Source: JAEUNJ01 sp052035955 (GTDB lineage Bacteria > Pseudomonadota > Gammaproteobacteria > Burkholderiales > Rhodocyclaceae). Taken from it: DNA of 20,312 nt. Each line of letters opens with the position of its first letter. The first letter of the stretch is position 1. The notes under the pieces are model-generated. The model ran no database searches. It saw only the letters and a list, made by a program, of their open reading frames with translations, and was not told where the DNA came from. The translations under genes were made by a program, and so were the position numbers. Location: assembly GCA_052035955.1 (NCBI GenBank), contig JBPOHD010000126.1, positions 1 through 20,312 of the forward strand. Direction: 5' to 3'. Below, one piece after another: positions 1-9,036 of this stretch.

Positions 1-1
1 G

Positions 2-196
2 GGCTCGCCCTGGTGGGTGGACCGACTCGTCCTGCGCCAGCCGGTCAGGCGCGTGCTGAAGACGGCCCTGCTCGGCACCTGCGCACCGCGCTGCCGGCTG
101 GAAATGCTCTCCCTCTACAAGGCGGAGCGCCTCGACGAGCGCCGGGCGGCGGCCTTCGGGGCCCGGGTGGCGCGCACGCTGGCCGCCTGGCGGTAG
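2..196 (+). CDS. C-terminal end of an unrecognised protein (5' truncated by window edge)
   Basis: An open frame enters from the left edge and stops at TAG 194-196, giving 64 residues that begin GSPWWVDRLVLRQ and end VARTLAAWR. It is rich in Arg, Leu and Ala and looks like a helical C-terminal tail; no motif identifies a family. The choice of this frame rests on its reading without interruption to a stop followed at once by a strong hairpin (196-245), as a gene end would. The other frames across this stretch are also open, which is common at this base composition, so the call is moderate. Function unknown. Confidence 0.45.
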   Translation, partial: GSPWWVDRLVLRQPVRRVLKTALLGTCAPRCRLEMLSLYKAERLDERRAAAFGARVARTLAAWR

Positions 197-245
197 GCGG
201 GCGAGGGGCGGCTCGGTGGCAGCGCCTGGCCGCCCCTCGCCCGCC
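196..245 (+). terminator. Perfect 16-bp stem-loop after the truncated gene
   Basis: The arms GGCGGGCGAGGGGCGG (196-211) and CCGCCCCTCGCCCGCC (230-245) are exact reverse complements around an 18-base loop. The left arm begins on the last base of the upstream stop codon. No T-run follows, so it is either a GC-type (non-canonical) terminator or an RNA 3'-end stabiliser. Confidence 0.5.
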
Positions 246-294
246 GATCGCACCCTGCCCATAATCGGCCGATCGGCGTAATCTGAACGCCGTT

Positions 295-314
295 CCGGCC
301 CGCTGGCGGGCCGG
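295..314 (+). promoter_or_regulatory. Leader hairpin upstream of the hybrid kinase
   Basis: CCGGCCCG (295-302) and CGGGCCGG (307-314) form a perfect 8-bp stem with a CTGG loop, 24 bases before the ribosome-binding GGAG (339-342) of the kinase gene. It could be a second terminator for the upstream gene or a leader structure that affects translation. No convincing promoter hexamers are visible in 246-350. Confidence 0.3.
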
Positions 315-350
315 GAGGAACCTGGCCCCAACCGAACCGGAGCGTGCACG

Positions 351-3140
<2,790 letters not shown>

Positions 3141-3144
3141 GGGA

Positions 3145-3163
3145 CGGGGCCTCCCCGGCCCCG
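3145..3163. terminator. Bidirectional terminator between convergent genes
   Basis: CGGGGCC (3145-3151) and GGCCCCG (3157-3163) form a perfect 7-bp stem with a 5-base loop. It sits in the 27-base gap between the kinase stop (3140) and the stop of the oppositely oriented peptide gene (3168). There is no clear T-run on either side. Confidence 0.45.
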
Positions 3164-3167
3164 CCGT

Positions 3168-3332
3168 TCAGAGCCCGCCGAGATCCTCGATCGCGTCCAC
3201 CACCATCCGGGTGCCGACGGCGATCAGCAGGATGTCGCCGGCCACGCGCACGTATTTGTAGCCGGTCGGCGGCAGGCCGAGGCTGCGATTCAGGCTGCGC
3301 GGCACCTCGTACGAGAATCCCATCTTGCTCAT
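3168..3332 (-). CDS. RcnB/CigR-like short protein, translationally coupled to the glycerate kinase
   Basis: A 54-residue protein, MSKMGFSYEVPRS... ending VDAIEDLGGL. Its centre, LPPTGYKYVRVAGDILLIAVGTRMVVDAI, resembles the C-terminal core of RcnB/CigR-family proteins (known pattern: LPxGYxxxRVxxDxxLIAxxTGxIxD). RcnB of E. coli is a periplasmic factor in nickel/cobalt homeostasis, but this protein has no signal peptide and only the core. The start at 3332 is preferred over an in-frame ATG 33 bases further upstream because GGAG precedes it by 8 bases and its ATG overlaps the kinase stop as ATGA (3332-3329), implying translational coupling. The hydrophobic stretch ILLIAVGTRMVV could be a beta-strand core or a weak membrane segment. 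Function is not established. Confidence 0.75.
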   Translation of the reverse strand: MSKMGFSYEVPRSLNRSLGLPPTGYKYVRVAGDILLIAVGTRMVVDAIEDLGGL

Positions 3333-4681
3333 GGCTGTCTCTCCGTCGTGCCGTGGGTCGTCCATGCCGAACGCGCCGCCGGCCCGATCGGATGACCGGG
3401 GCCCGTCGCCAGGATGGCCCGGAAGTCGTTCACGTTGGTCAGCGTCGGGCCGGTCACCACCGCGTCGCCCAGGGCGGCGAAGAAGCCGTGGCCGTCGTTG
3501 TCCGCCAGGGCGTCGGCCGGCGGGATGCCAAGGGCCCAGGCCCGGGCCAGGGTGTCGGGGAAGACACAGGCACCGGCCGTCTCCTCCTGGCCGTCCACCC
3601 CGTCGGTGTCGCCGGCCAGGGCGTAGACCCCCGGCTCGCCGCGCAGCGCCAGGGCCAGCGACAGCAGGAATTCCACGTTGCGGCCGCCGCGACCCTTGCC
3701 GCGCACCGTCACCGTCGTCTCGCCCCCCGACAGCAGCAGGCAGGGGGGCGCAACGGGCTGGCCGCGACGGGCGACCTGCCGCGCCATCCCGGCCATGGCG
3801 CGGCCCAGGTCACGGGCCTCCCCCTCCAGCGCATCGCCGAGGATGTGGGCCGGGATGCCCTCGGCGCAAGCCAGGGCGGCGGCGGCTTCCAGCGCCCCCT
3901 GGGGCGTGGCGATCATCCGCGTTTCGGTCCGGGCCAGCCGCGGGTCGCCGGGCTTCACGCTCTCGCCGGCGCCGCTCTCCAGCAGGGCGCGCGCCGCTGG
4001 AGGCAGGTCGATGCGATGGCGCCGGGCGATGGCCAGGGCGTCGGCGCAGGTGGTGGGATCGGCCACGGTGGGGCCGGACGCGATGTCCGTGGGATCGTCG
4101 CCGGGCACGTCGGAAATCAGCAGCGTGAGCACCCGCGCCGGGTGGCAGGCGGCGGCGAGCCGCCCGCCCTTGACGGCCGAGAGGTGGCGGCGCAGGCAGT
4201 TCATTTCCGCGATCGTCGCGCCGCTGCGGAGCAGGGCGGCATTCACCGCCTGCTTGTCGGCCAGGGTCAGGCCCGGCGCGGGCAGCGGCAGCAGGGCCGA
4301 GCCGCCGCCGGAGATCAGGCACAGCACCAGGTCGTCGGCCGTGAGCCCGGCGACGAGGTCCAGCATGCGGCGCGCCGCCTCCATCCCGTTGGCATCGGGC
4401 ACCGGATGCGCCGCCTCGACGATCGCTATCCGCCGGCAGGCAAGGGCATGGCCGTAGCGCGTCGCCACCAGGCCCTCCAGGGGCCCCGGCCAGTGGTCCT
4501 CGACGGCACGGGCCATGGCCGCCGAGGCCTTGCCGGCGCCAACGACGATCAGCCGCCCGGCCGGCGGCGCGGGCAGATGGGGCGGCACGCAGCGGGCCGG
4601 CTGGGCCGAGGCGACGGCGGCGTCGAAGAGCCGGCGCAGGAAGCCGGCGACGGCGGCGCGGTCGGTCGGGTCGAAGGCCAC
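3329..4681 (-). CDS. ttuD: Glycerate 2-kinase (DUF4147/MOFRL family, TtuD type)
   Basis: A 450-residue protein of the glycerate 2-kinase family, often mislabelled hydroxypyruvate reductase. It phosphorylates D-glycerate with ATP to 2-phosphoglycerate. Visible family motifs in order are VVGAGKASAAMARAVE near the N-terminus, the glycine-rich LISGGGSALLPLPAPG, LLISDVPGDDPTDIASGPTV, and the C-terminal MOFRL block with LLSGGETTVTVRGKGRGGRN and AGDTDGVDG. Length is normal for the family. The start is GTG at 4681; no ATG exists between the upstream stop (4716) and the conserved N-terminus, and the Shine-Dalgarno sequence is poor, so reading may depend on translation of the dehydrogenase 34 bases upstream. 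Together with that enzyme it would take tartrate to central metabolism. Its stop overlaps the start of the RcnB-like peptide. Confidence 0.92.
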   Translation of the reverse strand: MAFDPTDRAAVAGFLRRLFDAAVASAQPARCVPPHLPAPPAGRLIVVGAGKASAAMARAVEDHWPGPLEGLVATRYGHALACRRIAIVEAAHPVPDANGMEAARRMLDLVAGLTADDLVLCLISGGGSALLPLPAPGLTLADKQAVNAALLRSGATIAEMNCLRRHLSAVKGGRLAAACHPARVLTLLISDVPGDDPTDIASGPTVADPTTCADALAIARRHRIDLPPAARALLESGAGESVKPGDPRLARTETRMIATPQGALEAAAALACAEGIPAHILGDALEGEARDLGRAMAGMARQVARRGQPVAPPCLLLSGGETTVTVRGKGRGGRNVEFLLSLALALRGEPGVYALAGDTDGVDGQEETAGACVFPDTLARAWALGIPPADALADNDGHGFFAALGDAVVTGPTLTNVNDFRAILATGPGHPIGPAARSAWTTHGTTERQP

Positions 4682-4715
4682 GGGGATCAGGGCTGCGTCG
4701 GGCGCGGTGACCGCT

Positions 4716-5789
4716 TCACCGGCCGGCCGTCTCGACGACGGAGGCGATGGCCTGGCCCACGTCCCGGGTCGTCGCCCGGCCGCCCATGTCCGGCGTGCGC
4801 GGCCCCTCGGCGAGCACGGCCTCGATGGCGGCCATGACCGCCGCCGCCGCGTCCGGATGGCCCAGGTGCTCGAGCATCATGGCGCCGCACCAGACCTGCC
4901 CGACGGGGTTGGCGATCCCCTTGCCGGTGATGTCCGGCGCCGAACCATGCACGGGTTCGAAGAGGGAGGGGAAGTCGCGCTCCGGGTTCAGGTTGGCCGA
5001 AGGCGCGATGCCGATGGTGCCGGTGCAGGCCGGCCCCAGGTCGGAGAGGATGTCGCCGAACAGGTTGGAGGCCACCACCACGTCGAACCAGTGGGGGTTG
5101 CGCACGAAGTGGGCGGTCAGGATGTCGATGTGGTACTTGTCGGTGCGGATGGCCGGATAGTGCTCCGCCATGGCCGCGAAGCGCTCGTCCCAGTAGGGCA
5201 TGGAGATGAAGATGCCATTGGACTTGGTGGCCGAGGTCACGTGCTTCTCGGGTCGCCTCATGGCCAGCTCGAAGGCGAAGCGCAGGATGCGGTCAACGCC
5301 CCGCCGCGTGAACACGCTCTCCTGGAGCACGGTCTCGTTGTCCGTGCCCTCGAAGATGCGGCCGCCGATGCTGGAGTATTCGCCCTCGGTGTTCTCGCGC
5401 ACCACGTAGAAGTCGATGTCCCCCACCTGCCGGCCGGCCAGCGGCGAGGGAATGCCCGGCATCAGCCGTACCGGCCGGAGGTTGGCGTACTGGTCGAACT
5501 CGCGGCGGAACTTGAGCAGGGAGCCCCACAGGGAGATGTGGTCGGGCACCGTGGCCGGCCAGCCGACGGCGCCGAAGAAGATGGCGTCGTGGCCGCCGAT
5601 CCGCGCCTTCCAGTCCTCCGGCATCATGCGGCCGTGCTTCAGGTAGTAGTCGCAGCTCCAGTCGAACTCGTCGAAGCGGAACTCGATGCCGAAGCGGCGG
5701 GCTGCCGCCTCCAGGACCCGCAGGCCCTCCGGAACCACTTCCCGGCCGATGCCGTCGCCGGGAATGACGGCGATGCGATGCTGTGCCAT
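4716..5789 (-). CDS. ttuC: Tartrate dehydrogenase/decarboxylase or D-malate dehydrogenase (TtuC/DmlA type)
   Basis: A 357-residue member of the isocitrate/isopropylmalate dehydrogenase family. Characteristic pieces are IAVIPGDGIGREVVPEG at the N-terminus, YANLRPVRL, RENTEGEYSSIGGR with Tyr138, the catalytic lysine in TSATKSNG (Lys189), the metal-binding aspartates D222, D246 and D250 (in ASNLFGDILSDLGP), and EPVHGSAPDITGKGIANP. The family uses NAD+ and a divalent metal to oxidise tartrate or decarboxylate D-malate; tartrate dehydrogenases can also yield D-glycerate. The neighbouring glycerate kinase favours a role in tartrate breakdown, but substrate cannot be fixed from sequence. The start is ATG 5789 with GGAGG just upstream (4-base spacing). 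It heads a three-gene unit; no regulator or transporter for tartrate is present in the window. Confidence 0.93.
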   Translation of the reverse strand: MAQHRIAVIPGDGIGREVVPEGLRVLEAAARRFGIEFRFDEFDWSCDYYLKHGRMMPEDWKARIGGHDAIFFGAVGWPATVPDHISLWGSLLKFRREFDQYANLRPVRLMPGIPSPLAGRQVGDIDFYVVRENTEGEYSSIGGRIFEGTDNETVLQESVFTRRGVDRILRFAFELAMRRPEKHVTSATKSNGIFISMPYWDERFAAMAEHYPAIRTDKYHIDILTAHFVRNPHWFDVVVASNLFGDILSDLGPACTGTIGIAPSANLNPERDFPSLFEPVHGSAPDITGKGIANPVGQVWCGAMMLEHLGHPDAAAAVMAAIEAVLAEGPRTPDMGGRATTRDVGQAIASVVETAGR

Positions 5790-5905
5790 GTTGCCTCCGT
5801 GGGGACGGGGTGATTCCCCGATGGCCGGACTCTACCAAGACGTAGCGCCTTCGCGCCAACGGAACGCCGGCGGCCGGGCCGGCGGCGCCCGCGGCATGCC
5901 CGCCG

Positions 5906-6170
5906 CTCCCGCAAAGTACTCTCCCTCGCCTTCCTTTGCGTCCCTCTGCGCCTTTGCGCCTCTGTTGTGGGGTTTTTGACTTTCCGCGGCCCGATGCCAT
6001 CTTGGCGGTCAGGAAAGGCATCGCGGCGTGGCCGCCGCTCCTACAAATACCTGACGACACGGCCCTGTGGCGACGCATGCGACGCGATGGCGGCCGTTGG
6101 AACATCGGCATGAAGAAGCAGACGACACGGCCATGTAGGAGCGCCGCATGCGGCGCGATGGGGGTGGTTC
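5906..6170 (+). repeat. Long direct repeat, copy A (REP-rich)
   Basis: This copy matches 6287-6552 at roughly nine bases in ten by eye, with a constant offset of 381 that becomes 382 near the end. In order it contains a CTTTGCG/CTCTGCG short-repeat tract (about 5931-5970), a conserved block starting GACTTTCCGCGGCCCGATGC (5978), then three REP-like elements: one inverted (6017-6045, ending CTCCTACA) and two direct (6066-6093, led by GTGG; 6134-6163, led by GTAG). The last contains the perfect 16-base palindrome GCGCCGCATGCGGCGC (6141-6156). Confidence 0.85.
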
Positions 6171-6200
6171 GGCGCCCGCCGTCGGCCGTCCGGAACGGCA

Positions 6201-6237
6201 AACCACCAAGACACCAAGGACACCAAGGACACCAAGG
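6201..6237 (+). repeat. 9-base tandem repeat ACACCAAGG
   Basis: Three exact consecutive copies of ACACCAAGG (6211-6219, 6220-6228, 6229-6237) follow a degenerate start AACCACCAAG (6201-6210). The tract lies in the 116-base segment between the two long repeat copies and is not itself duplicated. It is not in a coding frame that matters. Confidence 0.85.
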
Positions 6238-6286
6238 AACGACAAAAGCATTTACCGGGGGACGGCAATACCGCCGGGCCGGAACC

Positions 6287-6552
6287 CTCCCGCAAAGCCC
6301 TCTCCCTCGCCTTTCTTTGCGTCCCTCTGCGCCTTTGCCCCTTTGCGGTGGGGGTTTTGACTTTCCGCGGCCCGATGCCATCGTGGCGGTCAGGAAAGGC
6401 ATCGCGGCGTGACCGCCGCTCCTACAAATAACGGACGGCACGGCCATGTAGCGACGCATGCGACGCGATGGCGGCCGTTGGAACGTCGGCGTGCAAGAGC
6501 CGGACGGCACGACGTTGTAGGAGCGCCGCATGCGGCGCGATGGGGGTGGTTC
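6287..6552 (+). repeat. Long direct repeat, copy B (REP-rich)
   Basis: Second copy of the 265-base unit. It keeps the same order: short-repeat tract (about 6311-6350), the GACTTTCCGCGGCCCGATGC block (6359), an inverted REP-like element (6398-6426), and two direct ones (6447-6474 and 6516-6546, both led by GTAG). The palindrome GCGCCGCATGCGGCGC recurs exactly at 6523-6538. Differences from copy A concentrate in the spacers between elements while the palindromic cores are nearly unchanged. Confidence 0.85.
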
Positions 6553-6557
6553 CGCAA

Positions 6558-6586
6558 GGCATCGCGGCGGGAACGCCGTAGCTGCA
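6558..6586 (-). repeat. Seventh REP-like element, inverted
   Basis: After copy B the sequence starts again with GGCATCGCGGCGGGAACGCC, close to the start of the inverted elements at 6017 and 6398, and then diverges. Read on the minus strand it gives a palindromic GGCGTTCCCGCC core followed by GCGATGCC. It may mark a third, degraded repeat unit, and ends just before the 3' end of the synthase-like gene. Confidence 0.6.
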
Positions 6587-6613
6587 AACCGGGGCGCGGG
6601 GAAGCCCGTTCCT

Positions 6614-7513
6614 TCAGGCGTTTTCCCGCTCCAGTTGCTCGGCGAAGCGCGGGAAATCCAGCCCCAGGCGGCTGCGCAACTCGACCGCTTCCGCCTTGAG
6701 AAACTTCCAGCGGGGCTGGAATCCGGCATCGCGGAAGGCGAAGGCGATGCAGTTGCCGTCCTCGCGGATGGTCAAGGTCAGCGGGGGCCGGCCGAAGGCG
6801 GCGCCGATGCGGGCCAGCAGCGGCGCCCGCGCCGCCCGGGCGCCGGCGATGTTCATGACCAGCAGCCCCCGGCCGGTGAGGCACCGGCGGGCGTTGGCGA
6901 AGAAGTCCTCGGCCGCGAAGGCGGGCGCCACGCCCTCGTGGTCGAAGGCATCGACCACGACCACGTCGTGGCGCTCGTCCCGCTCGGCCAGGTGGCGGGC
7001 CCCGTCGCCCTCCACGACGGCGAAGCGCCCGTCGTCGTCGGGCACCCGGAAGGCCGTGCGGAAGGCGATGACGTCGGGATCGATCTCGACGGCGGTGACC
7101 CGCGTCGCCGGCAGGCGGCGGTAGCAGAACTTGGCGAGGGAGCCGCCGCCCAGGCCGAGGATCAGCAGGCTGCGCGGTCGCGGCACGAAGAGCAGGAAGG
7201 CCATGGTCCGCCGCGTGTAGGCCAGGTCCAGGGCGTCCGGTTCGCCCAGGCGCATGGCGCTCTGGGTGAAGCCCAGGCCGAAATGCAGGCAGCGCAGGCC
7301 GTCACGGTCGAGGAGGAAGGGCCGGCCGTAGCTGCCCGAGCGCAGGCGTGCGGACAGCGTCGCCGCGCAGGCGTCGGGGGGCTCGAGCAGGCGCACCACG
7401 CCGTCGCCGCCGAAGAAGGGGCTGGGCATGGCGAACAGGCCGCCGGTCTCGGGCGAGGCCGCCTCGGGCCGCTGGCGGCCCCGTCGCAACAGATTGGTCC
7501 GGTGTCTTGCCAT
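6614..7513 (-). CDS. Spermidine-synthase-like SAM-dependent protein
   Basis: A 299-residue protein with the spermidine/spermine synthase Rossmann fold. The nucleotide-binding motif LILGLGGGSLAKF spans residues 117-129, the acidic strand-2 motif is VTAVEIDPDVI (Glu143, Asp145), and strand 4 reads VVVDAFDHEG (Asp188, Asp191). Classical SpeE has GGGDG in motif I and a DSSDP/DxxDP-type catalytic loop; both are altered here, so true polyamine synthesis is doubtful and the substrate is unknown. The start ATG at 7513 is favoured because the upstream extension is a low-complexity Pro/Arg/Gly stretch overlapping the divergent gene; a GGGGGA lies 11 bases before it. It is transcribed away from the cysteine-cluster gene across a 44-base gap. 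Confidence 0.82.
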   Translation of the reverse strand: MARHRTNLLRRGRQRPEAASPETGGLFAMPSPFFGGDGVVRLLEPPDACAATLSARLRSGSYGRPFLLDRDGLRCLHFGLGFTQSAMRLGEPDALDLAYTRRTMAFLLFVPRPRSLLILGLGGGSLAKFCYRRLPATRVTAVEIDPDVIAFRTAFRVPDDDGRFAVVEGDGARHLAERDERHDVVVVDAFDHEGVAPAFAAEDFFANARRCLTGRGLLVMNIAGARAARAPLLARIGAAFGRPPLTLTIREDGNCIAFAFRDAGFQPRWKFLKAEAVELRSRLGLDFPRFAEQLERENA

Positions 7514-7560
7514 GGCGCCATTGTCCCCCGCCGGGGCCCGGGTGCGACAATGGGGCCATG
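7511..7560. promoter_or_regulatory. Inverted repeat containing both divergent start codons
   Basis: CATGGCGCCATTGTC (7511-7525) and GACAATGGGGCCATG (7546-7560) are reverse complements at 14 of 15 positions, with a 20-base GC-rich centre. The left end is the start codon of the minus-strand gene and the right end that of the plus-strand gene. It could be an operator for the pair or form a hairpin in both transcripts. No separate promoter is resolvable in the 44-base gap. Confidence 0.55.
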
Positions 7561-7899
7561 GAAAACCCGCCGAGCCCGCCCTCCCCCCCGACCCCGCCGG
7601 CTTCCGCGGCCAACGCGGCCGGGCAGGCCACATGCGCCGACTGCGAGGCCTGCTGCTGCAGCCTCGAGGTGATGCTGATGGCGGGGGACGACATTCCGGA
7701 GGATTTCACCGGCCGGGACCGCTGGGGCGGCTGGGTCATGCGCCGCGTGGGCGGGCGCTGCATCGCGCTGGAGGGCTACCGATGCGGCATCTACGGCATC
7801 CGCCCGCAGGTCTGCCGGGATTTCGAAGAGGGCAGCCCGGACTGCCTGGCCCAGCGCGCCCACCTGGACGCGCTGCCCGGAGGCCGCCGGCGGCCATGA
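7558..7899 (+). CDS. YkgJ-family cysteine-cluster protein
   Basis: A 113-residue protein with the YkgJ/Fliw-type cysteine cluster (putative zinc or iron-sulphur binding). The motif CADCEACCC gives Cys26, 29, 32, 33 and 34, followed by Cys68, Cys76, Cys86 in IYGIRPQVCRDF and Cys96. The IYxxRPxVCRxF motif and CxxCxxCC are diagnostic for the family, whose biochemical role is not established. The first 20 residues are Pro/Ser/Ala-rich and probably disordered. The start is ATG 7558 within the inverted repeat; the Shine-Dalgarno sequence is weak. Its TGA overlaps the next start as ATGA, so it leads an operon with arfB and a methyltransferase. Confidence 0.88.
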   Translation: MENPPSPPSPPTPPASAANAAGQATCADCEACCCSLEVMLMAGDDIPEDFTGRDRWGGWVMRRVGGRCIALEGYRCGIYGIRPQVCRDFEEGSPDCLAQRAHLDALPGGRRRP

Positions 7900-8306
7900 G
7901 CCGGACGCCGCCGCCGGAACTGCGCGAGGAGGAGATCGAGTTCTCCGCCATCCGCGCCCAGGGGGCCGGCGGCCAGAACGTGAACAAGGTGTCGAACGCC
8001 GTGCATCTGCGCTTCGACATCGCCGCCTCATCGCTGCCCGAGGCCGTGAAGGCGCGCCTGCTGCACCTGCGCGACCAGCGCATCAGCGCCGATGGCGTGG
8101 TGGTGATCAAGGCCCAGCAGTACCGCAGCCTGGAGAAGAACCGCGCCGATGCGGTGGAACGCCTGCGCGAGCTGGTGGCCGCCGCCGCCCACGTGCCCCG
8201 GGTGCGCCGGGCCACCCAGCCGACCCCGGGTTCCCAGCGCCGCCGGGTGGAGGCCAAGGTGCAGCGCGGGGAGGTGAAGGCGGGACGGCGGCGGGTAGTG
8301 GAGTGA
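7896..8306 (+). CDS. arfB: Alternative ribosome-rescue peptidyl-tRNA hydrolase ArfB
   Basis: A 136-residue release-factor-like protein. The catalytic GGQ is at residues 25-27 in RAQGAGGQNVNKVSN, which matches ArfB/YaeJ and the catalytic domain of release factors. There is no codon-recognition domain, and the C-terminus is a basic tail (RRATQPTPGSQRRR... GRRRVVE) that in ArfB enters the empty mRNA channel of stalled ribosomes. It therefore hydrolyses peptidyl-tRNA on non-stop complexes. ATG 7896 overlaps the upstream stop (ATGA), with GGAGG 12 bases before it. Its TGA overlaps the next ATG as TGATG. Length is close to the E. coli protein. Confidence 0.94.
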   Translation: MSRTPPPELREEEIEFSAIRAQGAGGQNVNKVSNAVHLRFDIAASSLPEAVKARLLHLRDQRISADGVVVIKAQQYRSLEKNRADAVERLRELVAAAAHVPRVRRATQPTPGSQRRRVEAKVQRGEVKAGRRRVVE

Positions 8307-9019
8307 TGCAGCGCCCCGACGGACCGGACAAGGGAGAGGAAGAGGCCAGGAGAGACGGCCCGGACGGGCCGCTGCGGCGGATCAGCGCGGCCACCCTGGC
8401 CTACTACGACAGCAACGCCGACGACTTCTGGCGCGGCACCCGCGACCACGACGTCAGCCAGAACATCGCCGCCCTGCTCTCCCGCATCGAGGGCCCGCCT
8501 CCCTTCAAGCTGCTCGATTTCGGCTGCGGTCCCGGCCGCGACCTGAAGGCCCTGGCCGACCTCGGCCACCGTCCAGTCGGCCTCGACGGCGCCGCGCGCT
8601 TCGTGGCCATGGCCGCCGCCTACAGCGGTCGCCCCGTCTGGCACCAGGACTTCCTGCGGCTGGACCTGCCGGACGGCCACTTCGACGGCATATTCGCCAA
8701 TGCCGCGCTGTTCCACGTGCCGGCCGCGGCACTGCCGCGGGTGCTGGCGGAACTGCACGCGAGCCTGAAGCCCGGCGGCGTGCTCTTCGCCTCCAACCCC
8801 CACGGCGGGGACGAGGAAGGCTGGCGGAGCGGCCGCTTCGGCTGCTTCCACCACCCGGACACCTGGCACCGCCACTGCACCGGGGCGGGCTTCGTCGAAC
8901 TGGATTGCTATTACCGGCCGGCCGGCTTGCCGCGGGAGCAACAACCCTGGCTGGCGACGGTTTGGCGGAAGCCCCTCCAGCAGGCCGGGTTCGCCACGGG
9001 CGTGGCCGTAGTGGTTTGA
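8306..9019 (+). CDS. Class I SAM-dependent methyltransferase
   Basis: A 237-residue methyltransferase. Motif I LLDFGCGPGRDLKAL covers residues 69-83, followed by the acidic residue in PVGLDGAARFV, DFLRLDLPDGHFDGIFANAALFHVP for motifs II/III, and LKPGGVLFASNPHGGDEEGW as the post-motif. The N-terminal 25 residues are charged and likely flexible; the conserved part starts at ATLAYYDSNADDFW. ATG 8306 overlaps the arfB stop (TGATG); a GTG three bases earlier is possible. The substrate cannot be told from sequence. The operon order may point to modification of a translation component, but this is only inference. Its stop lies 17 bases from the convergent GyrB-like gene. Confidence 0.88.
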   Translation: MQRPDGPDKGEEEARRDGPDGPLRRISAATLAYYDSNADDFWRGTRDHDVSQNIAALLSRIEGPPPFKLLDFGCGPGRDLKALADLGHRPVGLDGAARFVAMAAAYSGRPVWHQDFLRLDLPDGHFDGIFANAALFHVPAAALPRVLAELHASLKPGGVLFASNPHGGDEEGWRSGRFGCFHHPDTWHRHCTGAGFVELDCYYRPAGLPREQQPWLATVWRKPLQQAGFATGVAVVV

Positions 9020-9036
9020 CAACGCATCGCCAGCGG

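Larger units (their letters stand above)
5790..6613. other. 824-base gene-free stretch filled with repeats
   Basis: Between the starts of ttuC (5789) and the end of the synthase-like gene (6614) no frame gives a believable protein. The stretch holds two copies of a 265-base repeat offset by 381-382 bases, at least seven REP-like palindromic elements, a 9-base tandem repeat and CTTTGCG-type short repeats. GC hairpins and a GTAG-led GCGCCTTCGCGC palindrome near 5842-5857 may be a further degenerate element. The ttuC promoter should lie at its left end but no clear hexamers are seen. Confidence 0.8.

Noticed and set aside
6201..6237. Possible CRISPR-like array
   Set aside because: The units are 9 bases with no spacers; this is a simple tandem repeat and no cas genes are present.
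5790..6613. Insertion sequence or transposase remnant
   Set aside because: No frame shows transposase motifs, and no terminal inverted repeats with target duplication are visible; the REP-like explanation is better.
5293..6729. Minus-strand frame of 478 codons spanning the repeat region
   Set aside because: It overlaps the dehydrogenase out of frame and translates REP repeats; it repeats itself as the DNA repeats do and shows no protein family.
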